Assembly: GCA_009784845.1 (NCBI GenBank)
Contig: WQXK01000001.1
Location: 1-45,296 of the forward strand
DNA: 45,296 bases
Source of the DNA: Dehalococcoidia bacterium
GTDB taxonomy: Bacteria; Chloroflexota; Dehalococcoidia; Dehalococcoidales; UBA1222
Direction of reading: 5' to 3'
Shown: positions 23,210 through 33,349 of the stretch, in pieces
Position numbering within the stretch: the stretch's first letter is position 1
Layout: every line of letters begins with the position of its first letter
Position numbers and translations under genes: made by a program
The notes under the pieces: model-generated
The model's input: only the letters and a program-made list of their open reading frames with translations
Told to the model about the DNA's origin: nothing
Databases searched by the model: none

Positions 23210-23441
23210 TGTGCCAATGCCAGAAATAAGCCCTGCTTTTACGATTGTAGATATCCATAAAATCAGAGAGTGGCATTACGAAATGCAGAAAGGCATGACT
23301 GTAGCAGAAATCTGTGAGTATATTCGCAAGGAAGCCGAATTTGTAGAGTCTAGGCTTAAAGAACCTGTTGACCCTGCTATACATGCAGAAGTAAACCGCC
23401 TTTTACAATCAGTTAAGAAGTCAGAAAAAGTGCTGGCGTAA
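23202..23441 (+). CDS. Antitoxin-like protein paired with PIN gene (arm 2 copy)
   Basis: Mirror of 21856-22095. The ATG at 23202 follows AGGAG at 23189-23193 inside the PIN frame. Product of 79 aa with the PMPEISPAFTI start and DIHKIREW helix. Confidence 0.72.
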   Translation: MINVPMPEISPAFTIVDIHKIREWHYEMQKGMTVAEICEYIRKEAEFVESRLKEPVDPAIHAEVNRLLQSVKKSEKVLA

Positions 23442-23492
23442 ACAGCGGTGTAGTTTTTCCTCGACATTGCTACCACCTCTTTCAAATTTAGT

Positions 23493-23876
23493 TTATATTA
23501 TTACTGACTTTGAAATTGGAGCAACGATCGGGGGCAAGGCCAGTTTTGAAGATATGGGCAGAGATTTCTCATGAAGTGACCACTTTATTACGTCTATCTG
23601 ACCAGGGTAGGTTTCTCTTACAGCTCCATTATATGTTATGGAAACTATATCGCCAATAGCTATATCCAGTTTAGCAAGATTTATTGAGCTAAAACATAAT
23701 CTGTCGCAGGAACGTAAAATATCTTCTCCATCTACAGGTTCAACAATAACAGAATCCCCATTGATTTCAAGAATTTTTGCGTTAAACATAGGCGCACCAA
23801 TACTACTTATAATACCACACCCTGTTGATATCAAAGTTAACACCAAAATAACTACATTGAAAACATTGTTTTTCAT
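23493..23876 (-). CDS. Small secreted lipoprotein (arm 2 copy)
   Basis: Mirror of 21421-21804: 127 aa, hydrophobic signal ending ISTGC, then a GDIVSITYNG-containing beta-rich domain of unknown role. Confidence 0.8.
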   Translation of the reverse strand: MKNNVFNVVILVLTLISTGCGIISSIGAPMFNAKILEINGDSVIVEPVDGEDILRSCDRLCFSSINLAKLDIAIGDIVSITYNGAVRETYPGQIDVIKWSLHEKSLPISSKLALPPIVAPISKSVII

Positions 23877-23968
23877 TGCAACCCCCCAGCTATTTTGGAA
23901 ATTTAGCATGCAGCATGTAAAGCTGAGGTAAAATACTTTCAGGAAGAAAAGCATAACATAACACACTA

Positions 23969-24122
23969 GACTTCTTGCAGAAGCCAATGTGCCAAAGGGT
24001 GTCCCTTTGGAAACCCTATTCCACCGATACCATACGCTCCCAAAAAGTGAGCGTATGACCCAATCTGGTACTTTGTCGGGCAGGCCGACGAAAGCTACCT
24101 TGTGGGCATAAAAAAGATGCCC
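23969..24122. repeat. Array of five stem-loops (arm 2 copy)
   Basis: Mirror of 21175-21328; the longest stem, CATACGCTC/GAGCGTATG, is at 24031-24057 and CCAAAGGG/CCCTTTGG at 23992-24010. Confidence 0.6.
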
Positions 24123-24260
24123 GTTTGATTGAGCGTCTTTCATGGCTAAAAATAATTATCAGTATCGTCTTGGTATCGCTGAACCTTTTTTAAGCCCTTT
24201 TCAAAGCTAATTCTGTCCCATTGTCACGATTCCCATGATATAAGACGACAAAATAACAGC

Positions 24261-24980
24261 CTAAGATATCTTGCTGTTTGCTTGCCACGCCTCAATTAGC
24301 TTTTCAGCTTCTGCTTTTGGCTCGTCGGCCTCGGATATAGCTGATACCACAAAGAACCCCCCAACGCCCGTTCTGGCGAGTTGTGGAATATCTGCCAGTT
24401 TGACCCCGCCCCCCACAACAACCGGAATTGGGCTGAGTTTTACCAGTCTGGTAATGTCATCAAAGCTTCTGGTGAGTATTTTACCATCTGCGCCTGCACC
24501 GCAATCAGGTTTGGTAGGCGTTTCATGAAGTGGCCCTGCTCCAAAGTAGTCAATTTGACTAACATCTGCTGTTTGAACGTAGTCAAACAACTCGGTGGTT
24601 TTGGCCGACAACCCTATAACGGCGTTATCTCCCAGATACTTACGGCATACCTCAACCGGTATATCAGATTGCCCGACGTGGATTCCATCTACTTTAGTTC
24701 CCTGCTCCCTTGCAGCTAAAACGACATCAAGCCGGTCATCAACCAGCAGCGTCACTTCGTTGGATCTGCCGGCATCGGCAATAATATCGGCTGATTGCCG
24801 CACCAGCGCAATCATCTCACGTGCTGACGCTGTTTTGGAACGGATTTGAATGCATGTAAACCCCGCCTCTACAACGTCTTTGATTATTGACGCCACGGGT
24901 CTGCCCTTTGTACTTTCGGGTCCGACCACAAAATATGCCGAAATATCAAAACTATTACGCATATTATTAGTGCTTTTCAT
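24261..24980 (-). CDS. thiE: Thiamine-phosphate synthase (arm 2 copy)
   Basis: Mirror of 20317-21036: 239-aa ThiE with CIQIRSKTASA, GIHVGQSDIP and VVVGGGVK, overlapping the thiamine-binding protein gene by 14 nt. Confidence 0.94.
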   Translation of the reverse strand: MKSTNNMRNSFDISAYFVVGPESTKGRPVASIIKDVVEAGFTCIQIRSKTASAREMIALVRQSADIIADAGRSNEVTLLVDDRLDVVLAAREQGTKVDGIHVGQSDIPVEVCRKYLGDNAVIGLSAKTTELFDYVQTADVSQIDYFGAGPLHETPTKPDCGAGADGKILTRSFDDITRLVKLSPIPVVVGGGVKLADIPQLARTGVGGFFVVSAISEADEPKAEAEKLIEAWQANSKIS

Positions 24981-25272
24981 CCAAAATACTGTTTAATTTC
25001 TCAATCTTTATGTCAAGCATATTGCTAAAACCGGGGCGAATGTCGGCTTTCAGCACGACCTCTGTGCGGATACCTTTCTGTGCCAGTACAAATGTTGCGT
25101 CCTTTACCACGCGCATAACATCGTCCCATTCGCCTTCAATCTCGGTAAACATAGAGGTGGTCCGATTCGGCAGACCGGAGTTACGGATTACCCGAACGAC
25201 TTCTGCCACCTCACGTGCAAGCTCATCTCCAACCCCAACCGGTGCAATGGCAACTGCGACTAATGTGTTCAT
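24967..25272 (-). CDS. MTH1187/UPF0045-family thiamine-binding protein (arm 2 copy)
   Basis: Mirror of 20025-20330: 101 aa, starting MNTLVAVAIAPVGVGDE, one nt behind thiM and coupled to thiE. Confidence 0.85.
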   Translation of the reverse strand: MNTLVAVAIAPVGVGDELAREVAEVVRVIRNSGLPNRTTSMFTEIEGEWDDVMRVVKDATFVLAQKGIRTEVVLKADIRPGFSNMLDIKIEKLNSILDEKH

Positions 25273-25273
25273 G

Positions 25274-26107
25274 TCAAATCTCCTCAATTTCAAAATGGTT
25301 ATTTGCAACATCCTCAGGCGTTGCTTTATACAGTTCGTCAAGAAACTCGCTTTGAAAACTTCCAGGTCCTGCGGCTTTTTGTTCGGCGCGTTGCCCCGCC
25401 AAATTGCAGATTGCGCTTGCGCAAAGTGCCGCAACAAACGGGGTTGCCACCGCAGCATATATGGCAGCTACGCCGCCCAGCGAGCAGCCTGCGCCGGTTA
25501 TTTTCTCAAAGTAATGCGAGCCACCGTGAGAGAAAACCACCACTGAGCCGTCTGTGACCAAATCGGTCGCACCGGACACAGCCACAGCACCGCCCGTCCA
25601 TTTAGCCAACGCAATCGCCGACGCTTTTGCAGAGGTGACAGCGTCGGTTGAGTCAACGCCGCGGACATTGGACTTTGTGGCTTTATCAAGCCCCCACAAA
25701 CCAGCCAGCGCTATAATCTCCGATGCATTACCGCGGATTATACTGGGCTTATATGCCTTAAATTGCGTCAGTATGCTGCTTCTAAGCGTCCCGATGCCGA
25801 CAGCTACAGGGTCCAAAACCCAGGGTTTGCCGAACTCGTGCAGTTTCCTGGCGATATGGGGTAATGACTGCTCGTAGAGAGGAAGGATGGTGCCGATGTT
25901 TATATAGAAAGCACCTCCCACCCCCGCCAGGAATTCCCCTTCATCATCCAGATACACCATGGCGGCCGAGCCGCCGACGGCAAGCTGTGCATTTGCCACA
26001 AAGTTGATGGTTACCGAGTTTGTGACGGACCCGACCAAAGGATTTGTCCTTTTGGCGGCATCAACGGCACAAACAATCTGTTCTTGAATTTCGTTCTTAT
26101 TTATCAT
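25274..26107 (-). CDS. thiM: Hydroxyethylthiazole kinase (arm 2 copy)
   Basis: Mirror of 19190-20023: 277-aa thiazole salvage kinase with LDPVAVGIG and ITGAGCSLGG, ending in TGA. Confidence 0.95.
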   Translation of the reverse strand: MINKNEIQEQIVCAVDAAKRTNPLVGSVTNSVTINFVANAQLAVGGSAAMVYLDDEGEFLAGVGGAFYINIGTILPLYEQSLPHIARKLHEFGKPWVLDPVAVGIGTLRSSILTQFKAYKPSIIRGNASEIIALAGLWGLDKATKSNVRGVDSTDAVTSAKASAIALAKWTGGAVAVSGATDLVTDGSVVVFSHGGSHYFEKITGAGCSLGGVAAIYAAVATPFVAALCASAICNLAGQRAEQKAAGPGSFQSEFLDELYKATPEDVANNHFEIEEI

Positions 26108-26127
26108 TTTCATCCCCAAATTGAATT

Positions 26128-27306
26128 TTACGGCGGAAGCACGGACTGTTCCGCATCACTTTTATGGGCTTGTGCGACTTGCACACTAATTTTTTGGGTT
26201 ATCTTTTTCAGCCCCCATTTCTTTTCGGCTGATATCAGGACGGTGTTGTCGTTTTCACCTGCCATATCCGATAAAAACTCCAGTGCCTTCGCCTCATCCC
26301 AGCTTTCATTTTTATCCAGCAGCATATCAATTTTATTCAGGACAGTCAGGCGCGGTTTGTTCTCAAGTTTTAAATCGCCTAAAATGCCCTCCACCACCGA
26401 ATTTTGTTCTGCAGCGTTATGTGAAGTCATATCCACGACGTGCAGTAGCACAGTGGCCTCGACCAACTCCTCCAGCGTTGCGCTGAACGCCTCCACCAAT
26501 GTGGTGGGCAGCTTACGAATAAAACCGATGGTATCAGAAAGCAATATTGTGCTCAGGTCAGGAAGAGTCAGCCGTTTGGTGGTAGGGTCAAGTGTGGCAA
26601 ATAGCTTATTCTCTGCCATCACGCCTGCCTGGCTTAGCGCATTGAGCAGCGTGCTTTTGCCGGTGTTGGTATAACCTACAAGGGCTACTATGGGTATACC
26701 GCTGCTGCGGCGTTTGTCGCGATAGAGCATGCGATGCTTGCGCACTTCACGCAGTTCCTTTTTAAGTTTGCTGATTTTATTGCGGATTAGTCGTTTGTCC
26801 GTTTCAAGCTGTGACTCACCAGGTCCGCGCGTGCCGATACCGCCTCCCAGACGCTCCAGATGGCTCCATTGCCCTGACAGGCGCGGCATCAGATACTGGT
26901 GCTGCGCAAGCTCAACCTGAAGCTTGCCTTCGCGCGTATGGGCGTGGCGGGCAAAAATATCCAAAATCAAAGCCACGCGGTCAATGATTTTGATTTTTAG
27001 CATGTGCTCAAGCGTGGTCTGCTGCCTTGGAGAAAGTTCATCATCGAAAATGATCAGGTCCCAGTCGGCGCTCTGCCGCTTGTGAACCAACTCATCCAGT
27101 TTTCCTTTGCCCAAATAGGTAACGTAATGCGGCATGTCCAGCTTTTGAATCAAACGCCCTGATACCTGAGATCCGGCCGTTTTTGCCAGCTGTGCCAACT
27201 CCTCCAGCGACTCTTCCTCTGTCCAGCCGTCGCGTGAGCCTGTATCTACCCCTACAAGGAATGCTTTTTCAACAGCAGCCTTGGTATTGAAAAATGTTTT
27301 GGATAT
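26128..27306 (-). CDS. hflX: HflX-type GTPase, apparent AUA start (arm 2 copy)
   Basis: Mirror of 17991-19169. The start codon position again reads ATA (27304-27306 on the minus strand), and the first normal start, TTG at 27198, would cut the conserved N-terminus. P-loop GYTNTGKS and NKID are intact. Confidence 0.85.
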   Translation of the reverse strand: MSKTFFNTKAAVEKAFLVGVDTGSRDGWTEEESLEELAQLAKTAGSQVSGRLIQKLDMPHYVTYLGKGKLDELVHKRQSADWDLIIFDDELSPRQQTTLEHMLKIKIIDRVALILDIFARHAHTREGKLQVELAQHQYLMPRLSGQWSHLERLGGGIGTRGPGESQLETDKRLIRNKISKLKKELREVRKHRMLYRDKRRSSGIPIVALVGYTNTGKSTLLNALSQAGVMAENKLFATLDPTTKRLTLPDLSTILLSDTIGFIRKLPTTLVEAFSATLEELVEATVLLHVVDMTSHNAAEQNSVVEGILGDLKLENKPRLTVLNKIDMLLDKNESWDEAKALEFLSDMAGENDNTVLISAEKKWGLKKITQKISVQVAQAHKSDAEQSVLPP

Positions 27307-27319
27307 AGTGTTATGCCTC

Positions 27320-28507
27320 TTAGTGTTTAGACTTAAAACGGTTATGGCTATCCTGCCATGACGACAGCTTGGAAAGAGCCTTTACCAGCGCAGCATCATG
27401 CAGCGTCAGTGACAGCCTTACAAAACCCTCGCCACTGGGACCGTACCCCGTGCCTGGTATGACCAGCACGCCAACCTGCTCAAGCAGGTCCGTGGAAAAC
27501 TCAAGCGACGTATGCCCCGGCGGTACTTTGGCCCAAACATATAGGCTGGCTTTGGGCGTATATACCTGGCAGCCTATGTCGTTAAGTACGTCTGTTACAA
27601 GGTCGCGGCGGCGCTGGTAAATAGTGTTATGGGCAGCGATGGCATCCTGCGGACCGCTGAGTGCCTCTATGGCAGCGTACTGGATAGCCTGCGGAATGCC
27701 GGAGTCGAGGTTCGATTTAAACCTCTTTAATGCATCAATCATACCGGCGTTGCCAACCGCCATGCCAATACGCCAGCCGGTCATGTTATAGCTTTTGGAG
27801 AGTGAGTGGAATTCCACGCCAACACCTCTTGCCCCGTCTGCCTGAAGGAAGCTTACAGGCTTGTAGCCGTCATAGGCAACCTCGGAGTATGGGTTATCGT
27901 GGCAGATGGCAAGGTTGTGTTTGGCAGCAAACTCAACAGCGCGCTTGAAGAAATCCACGTCGGCTGTGGCACCTGTCGGGTTGTTGGGATAGTTTAGCCA
28001 CAACACCTTTGAGCGTGCCAAAACCTCAGCCGGAATGTCGTCGAGAGCCGGCAAAAAGGCGTTCTCCTCCTTTAACGGAAGATAGTACGGCTCCCCACCG
28101 GCAAGCTTGGTGCTGACGGAGTAAACCGGATAAGCCGGATCAGGCACCAATGCTACGTCACCCGTATCAATCAGACAGAAAGATATATGCCCGATGCCTT
28201 CCTTGGAGCCGATGAGAGGCAACACCTCACTGTTCGGATCAAGCGTCACGCCGAAGCGCCTGTGATACCATGCTGCCATCGCCTGCCGCAGGGCAGGAAG
28301 TCCCTCTGTTTCGGGGTAGCGGTGGTTAGCCGGCTCGCGTGCTGCACTGCACAGCTTCTCTATGACATTGTCCGGCGTGGGAATATCCGGATCTCCTATG
28401 CCGAAGCTGATAACCTCCTCCCCGCGGGCACGTTTCTCAGCGATTTTTTTATTGATTTCCACGAAAAGGTAAGGTGCCAGCTGATCCAAACGTTGTGATA
28501 ATTTCAT
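27320..28507 (-). CDS. dapL: LL-diaminopimelate aminotransferase (arm 2 copy)
   Basis: Mirror of 16790-17977: 395-aa PLP enzyme with NYPNNPTG and the SLSKSYNMTGWRIG lysine, next to dapF. Confidence 0.94.
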   Translation of the reverse strand: MKLSQRLDQLAPYLFVEINKKIAEKRARGEEVISFGIGDPDIPTPDNVIEKLCSAAREPANHRYPETEGLPALRQAMAAWYHRRFGVTLDPNSEVLPLIGSKEGIGHISFCLIDTGDVALVPDPAYPVYSVSTKLAGGEPYYLPLKEENAFLPALDDIPAEVLARSKVLWLNYPNNPTGATADVDFFKRAVEFAAKHNLAICHDNPYSEVAYDGYKPVSFLQADGARGVGVEFHSLSKSYNMTGWRIGMAVGNAGMIDALKRFKSNLDSGIPQAIQYAAIEALSGPQDAIAAHNTIYQRRRDLVTDVLNDIGCQVYTPKASLYVWAKVPPGHTSLEFSTDLLEQVGVLVIPGTGYGPSGEGFVRLSLTLHDAALVKALSKLSSWQDSHNRFKSKH

Positions 28508-28542
28508 ATATATATGCTCCTATTACATGCTTTGTAAGCGTG

Positions 28543-29388
28543 TTATTCCGGCCATTCACCGCTGAAAACCACCTCTGCCGGACCGGTAAGCAGAACGTCT
28601 TGGCCCTTACTCCACTCTACGCAGGCACAGCCTCCGGGGAGTAGGATTTCCACTTTGTCGGCGCATAATCCTCTAAGTTGAGCGGCGACGGCAACAGCAC
28701 AGGCGCCACTGCCGCAGGCAAGGGTTTCCCTTGCTCCGCGTTCCCATACGCGCATCTCAATTTTATGACTGTCTAGCGCGCGCGCGACCTCAAAATTGGC
28801 ACCTTTCGGAAATAATGGATGCGTTGCCACGATATGTCCGATGTCCTCAAGCGGGAAATCATTCACCGGCTCGTCAGTGAAATACACAGCGTGCGGGTTT
28901 CCCATGGAAACAAAATTAAGCATTAAGCGGCGCCCGTGCACGTCCAGCGGCCAATCACCCGTCATTATGTCAAACGTTTTACCGCTGGCGGTACCTGCTG
29001 CCACCGGAATGGCCGACAGACTGAACTCGGGCTGCCCCATGGCGACTTGGATTAAATCGCCGTCCTCGATGAGCTTGGTTTGGCGTATGCCTGCCAACGT
29101 TTCAATTTTGAGCTTTTTGGTGCCGTCCTTTACAACATTGTCTGCCAAATAGCGTACAAAACAGCGCAATCCGTTGCCGCAAGCCTCGGATTCCGTCCCG
29201 TCAGGGTTGAACATGCGCATGAGGAAATCAGCCTTCTCGGATTCCTGCAATACGAGCAATCCGTCAGAGCCGATCCCGAAGTGCTGGCGGCACATTGCGA
29301 CAGCCAACCGTGCCCAGTCGCGCTCATTGCCTCTGCCGTCCAGCAATACAAAATCGTTGCCAAGTCCCTGTAGTTTTGTGAAACGCAT
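28543..29388 (-). CDS. dapF: Diaminopimelate epimerase (arm 2 copy)
   Basis: Mirror of 15909-16754: 281 aa with both catalytic cysteines (EACGNGLRCF and ACGSGAC). Confidence 0.97.
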   Translation of the reverse strand: MRFTKLQGLGNDFVLLDGRGNERDWARLAVAMCRQHFGIGSDGLLVLQESEKADFLMRMFNPDGTESEACGNGLRCFVRYLADNVVKDGTKKLKIETLAGIRQTKLIEDGDLIQVAMGQPEFSLSAIPVAAGTASGKTFDIMTGDWPLDVHGRRLMLNFVSMGNPHAVYFTDEPVNDFPLEDIGHIVATHPLFPKGANFEVARALDSHKIEMRVWERGARETLACGSGACAVAVAAQLRGLCADKVEILLPGGCACVEWSKGQDVLLTGPAEVVFSGEWPE

Positions 29389-29398
29389 TTGTAAAACC

Positions 29399-30310
29399 TT
29401 ACTTATTTATAAATTCACTGACTGCCACAAACGCACGCTCGTAGTAGTCCTCTGTGACATTAAACCAATGTATTGTAGCATTTTTTAGGCTGAACCAGTT
29501 ATATTGCTGCCGCGCCAGCCCGTGGCTCTCGAATTTAATTTGCTGCACGGCCTCTTCTTGGCTAACCTTGCCATTCAGGAAAGCCACCATCTGGCGGTAT
29601 CCAATGCCTGACATGGCCGGGAGGTCTGCCTTATATCCCCGCTCCAAAAGCCTCCTGACCTCATCTGTCAGCCCCTGCTGCAACATTATATCCACACGCT
29701 TGTCAATGCGGTTGTAAAGCGCATCACGCGGACAGGTCAGCCCAATGACCATCTGCTCAAAAGATGGCGTGACCTTAGACGGGGGGGCGTTCTTTTGCGG
29801 CTGGTGCCCTATTTCAAGCGCGCGTATGACGCGTCTTACGTTGCGCGGGTCAATGCGCGCAGCCGCCTCGCTATCCAATTGCTGCAATTCGGCATAGAGT
29901 TGCGCTGCCTCACCGCTTGCGGCACGCGCCTCAAGCTCGCGACGCAGCGCTGCGTCGGGTGCTACCTTCGGGATTTGCCAACCCTCAAGCACAGCCCATA
30001 CATATAGTCCGCTTCCGCCGACCAATAACGGCAGTTTATGTCGTGCATTTATGTCATCTATAGCCTGATATGCCATCTGCTGGTATTGCGCCAAGCTGAA
30101 ATCCTCGTCTGGTGCAACAATATCGATTAGGTGATGCCGGACCAGCTCCTGCTCGGCTTTAGTCGCCTTAGCCGTGCCGATATCCAGCGAACGGTATATT
30201 TGTCGGCTGTCGGCGCTGATAATTTCAGCTTTAAGAGCACCTGCCAGCTTAAGCGCCAGTGCGCTTTTGCCGACCCCTGTTGGTCCTATGATTGTTACGA
30301 CGCGCTGCAT
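29399..30310 (-). CDS. miaA: tRNA dimethylallyltransferase (arm 2 copy)
   Basis: Mirror of 14987-15898: 303 aa, P-loop GPTGVGKSA and MSGIGYRQM, between tpiA and dapF. Confidence 0.96.
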   Translation of the reverse strand: MQRVVTIIGPTGVGKSALALKLAGALKAEIISADSRQIYRSLDIGTAKATKAEQELVRHHLIDIVAPDEDFSLAQYQQMAYQAIDDINARHKLPLLVGGSGLYVWAVLEGWQIPKVAPDAALRRELEARAASGEAAQLYAELQQLDSEAAARIDPRNVRRVIRALEIGHQPQKNAPPSKVTPSFEQMVIGLTCPRDALYNRIDKRVDIMLQQGLTDEVRRLLERGYKADLPAMSGIGYRQMVAFLNGKVSQEEAVQQIKFESHGLARQQYNWFSLKNATIHWFNVTEDYYERAFVAVSEFINK

Positions 30311-30331
30311 TACGCACTATTCCGGAAAATG

Positions 30332-31096
30332 TTAGCCTTTGGCAGTTGATGCCTGCTTTACCATACTGATGAACTCATCTGATTTAAGTGATGCTCCACC
30401 CACAAGTGCACCATCAATTTCCGGCTGACTCACAAATTCGGCAATGTTGGCGCCATTGGCACTGCCGCCATAAAGAATGCGGACCGACGCAGCGGTCGCC
30501 TCATCGAAAATACCGGCAAGAGTGCTTCTGAGCATGCCTATGGTGACATTGGCTTGCGCGCCGCTTGCGGCACGACCCGTGCCGATGGCCCAAATAGGCT
30601 CATAGGCCACAACCAATCCCTGTGCCTCAGCAATGCTTATGCCCTCAAGCGACTGACGCAACTGCGCACCGAGCACGTCATCCGTGCGTCCTGCGTCATT
30701 TTCCTCCAAACTCTCGCCTACGCATAACACGGGATTAAGAGCATGCTTTACAGCAGCCTTGATTTTGCGGTTTACAATCTGGTTGCTTTCTCCGAATAGG
30801 CCGCGGCGCTCGGAATGCCCAAGCAAGACATACTGGCACATGCCCGCCAGCATGACAGGAGAAATCTCGCCTGTAAAAGCCCCCTTGTCCTCAAAGTATG
30901 TGTTTTGTGCACCAAGCCGTACGCTGCTGTTTTTGATAAGTTCTGTCACCAATACTGTGGAAATAAACGGTGGACACAGCAGCACTTCTACTCCTGTGAT
31001 ATCGCATAAGGCAGGCAAGAGCTGGCTCACCAGAGTCTGTGCCTCGCTTGGCGTGGTATTCATTTTCCAATTGGCTGCAATCATCACTTTGCGCAT
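30332..31096 (-). CDS. tpiA: Triosephosphate isomerase (arm 2 copy)
   Basis: Mirror of 14201-14965: 254 aa with AANWKMN, GHSERR and AYEPIWAIGTG. Confidence 0.97.
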   Translation of the reverse strand: MRKVMIAANWKMNTTPSEAQTLVSQLLPALCDITGVEVLLCPPFISTVLVTELIKNSSVRLGAQNTYFEDKGAFTGEISPVMLAGMCQYVLLGHSERRGLFGESNQIVNRKIKAAVKHALNPVLCVGESLEENDAGRTDDVLGAQLRQSLEGISIAEAQGLVVAYEPIWAIGTGRAASGAQANVTIGMLRSTLAGIFDEATAASVRILYGGSANGANIAEFVSQPEIDGALVGGASLKSDEFISMVKQASTAKG

Positions 31097-31125
31097 TTTA
31101 TTCACCTCAGTTTAATTTGTGGTGG

Positions 31126-31139
31126 TGTGATATCTCACA
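31126..31139. promoter_or_regulatory. Possible Crp/Fnr-type operator upstream of tpiA (arm 2)
   Basis: Mirror of 14158-14171, half sites TGTGA and TCACA four bases apart. Confidence 0.3.
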
Positions 31140-31303
31140 TTTTCACTGCAACACCATCAATTCTATGCAGATTCCAACATTTGTTTCAAGTACAACTTCA
31201 TATCATGATGCGGAACGCACAGCATTTCCAAGTTATGCGAACGTATCCAATGATAATACACTTGTATCTATTCACACATGATTAACATTATTGCCTTTGT
31301 AAA

Positions 31304-32058
31304 CTAGCAACCTAGAACCCTATCAGCTAGCGAATATGGTATAGATTCCTCTTGCTTATCAGCATAAATTGTTATTACATCGCTACATTTAATGTAATTT
31401 GAAAAATAAGCATTTGGGCATGTTTTGGTGGAACAGGTCAATTCAAAAGGAGCGTTATAGGTAATAAAGTGCTTCTTTGCGTGCTCTGCATGTTCTGATG
31501 ATGGAATCGTAATATCCCTATTGTCTATGTAGGCTTGCAAGTTTTCAACTTGATCGTACATCGTATTACGTGCTTCACTTTCTTCGAGTGCCCAACATTC
31601 GTATAACTCTGCTTTTTCACCATCCTTTAAATGAGACAAATCAACTCTCTCAACGCAGTTTCGCTACACCCCATACCCAAGTAATAGATATATGGCAATG
31701 AAAATTGCGTTGTAACATCTTGCTTACGACGTATTAACTCTTGTGTTTCATTGGATGGCGTCGCATATACCCCAACATCAGGCAAAATTCTTGTTGGTGG
31801 TTCTGTATTCTTGTATTCGTCAATACCAATAAAGTGCACTTCTGATTTACGTTTGTAAAAATGTACTGGACAGTTTGTGCGATGTAATTTAATGCTAAAG
31901 TCGTAAGGAGGAGAAACAAAAATTTTTTCTGGCATAATATTGACAAAATCTGTCGATTGTTGGTATTCAGCGTAGTTACAATATATCACATCAGGAGCGG
32001 TTATAAACTTTCCCACAGGAAGTGGTGTGCTACTTGCCAAATAAGTCAGCATACTCAT
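31304..32058 (-). pseudogene. Frameshifted MSMLTY-type gene (arm 2 copy)
   Basis: Mirror of 13239-13993. Here the two frames are 31627-32058 (N-terminal) and 31304 to about 31663 (C-terminal); the shift lies near 31633-31663. Confidence 0.65.
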
Positions 32059-32123
32059 GAAAAGACCCTCCTATGATTGTGCAATACTACTTATATTCTT
32101 GACGATGGCTAAGTCAGCATGAT

Positions 32124-33329
32124 TTACGCCCCGAATTTGGTCAATTTCAACCCGTTTGCCATTGCCAGCCACATTAAAGAGGTAGCGTTAATATGTCCAA
32201 GCCCGCCGTTGCGACAAGCAGACTCACCGAATTCAGTTATATTGTCACGGCGGCAATGAGCAGAAGACAGAAGGCATGGCACGGGATGCCAGCTGTGACC
32301 TGAAAGCACAGCAGGCGTTGAGTGGTCCCCTGTAATAATCAATACGTCCGGCTTAAGTTGCAACAGACTCGGCAGGTGGCGGTCCACATCCTCAATCACA
32401 GATACCTTGCGCGCAAAGTCGCCATCTTCCCCTGCGGCATCGGCGCCTTTAACATGCACAAAGAAGAAATCGTAATCCGCATAATTCTGCTCCATGGTGT
32501 TCAACTCATCTGCCAAGGTTAGCCCTGTCTTGAGCACGTCCATACCCACCACTTTGGCCAGCCCGCGGTACATGGGATAGCCGGCAATGGCAGCGCTGCG
32601 CATTTTGTAGATGTCGGGAAAAGACGGAAAGGAAGGCAGACATGAGAAACCGCGCAGCAGGACCATGTTGGCCGGGGCGTGCGGCGCCAATCTTTTTCTC
32701 GCCTCAGCGAGGAAAGTATTAACCACTTGTGCCGTGCGCCCGGCGTCTGACTCGAGTGAGGCCACTTCCTTGGGCGGCAAACATGTTTGCTGCGGGTCTG
32801 TGTCGCTGATTTTTTCACTCAGCCCTACCCCGCGGAATACCACCACCAGTCTATGGTCTTTTACGGCACGCACAATAACCTGTATGCCGTCAATTTCCAT
32901 GCCGTCAAGCAGAGAGCACAGCTTGCTGCTTTCCTCAGTTAGTATGCGTCCGGCGCGGCGGTCGCTTATGAGCCCCTGCGCATCAAGCGTGCAGAAGTTT
33001 CCGCGTGCGGCGATATCGCCGTGCTGAAGTTCAAAATCCATGCCCAGTGCCTCAAGTACACCGCGCCCAATGGTATAAGAAAGCGGATCATACCCGAAAA
33101 GCCCCAGATGCCCGGGGGCACTGCCTGGGGTTATCCCCTGGGCCACTGTTTGCATAAGCCCGCAACTGCCCGACTGCGCAAGCTTATCCATATTTGGTGT
33201 TGCCGCCGTTTCAAGTTCTGTTTTTCCCGTTCCGTTTGGCAGTCCGCCGAGTCCGTCGATTACCAGCATGACAATCTTCGATGGCGAAACGACAGATAAT
33301 TCCTGCATTAGTTCCAAGTTGTTTTTCAA
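32124..33329 (-). CDS. apgM: Archaeal-type phosphoglycerate mutase (arm 2 copy)
   Basis: Mirror of 11968-13173: 401-aa enzyme with VIDGLGG, TPGSAPGHL and ITGDHSTP, TTG start behind AGGAGAGG. Confidence 0.93.
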   Translation of the reverse strand: MKNNLELMQELSVVSPSKIVMLVIDGLGGLPNGTGKTELETAATPNMDKLAQSGSCGLMQTVAQGITPGSAPGHLGLFGYDPLSYTIGRGVLEALGMDFELQHGDIAARGNFCTLDAQGLISDRRAGRILTEESSKLCSLLDGMEIDGIQVIVRAVKDHRLVVVFRGVGLSEKISDTDPQQTCLPPKEVASLESDAGRTAQVVNTFLAEARKRLAPHAPANMVLLRGFSCLPSFPSFPDIYKMRSAAIAGYPMYRGLAKVVGMDVLKTGLTLADELNTMEQNYADYDFFFVHVKGADAAGEDGDFARKVSVIEDVDRHLPSLLQLKPDVLIITGDHSTPAVLSGHSWHPVPCLLSSAHCRRDNITEFGESACRNGGLGHINATSLMWLAMANGLKLTKFGA

Positions 33330-33349
33330 AGGCCTCTCCTTTTTGCGGC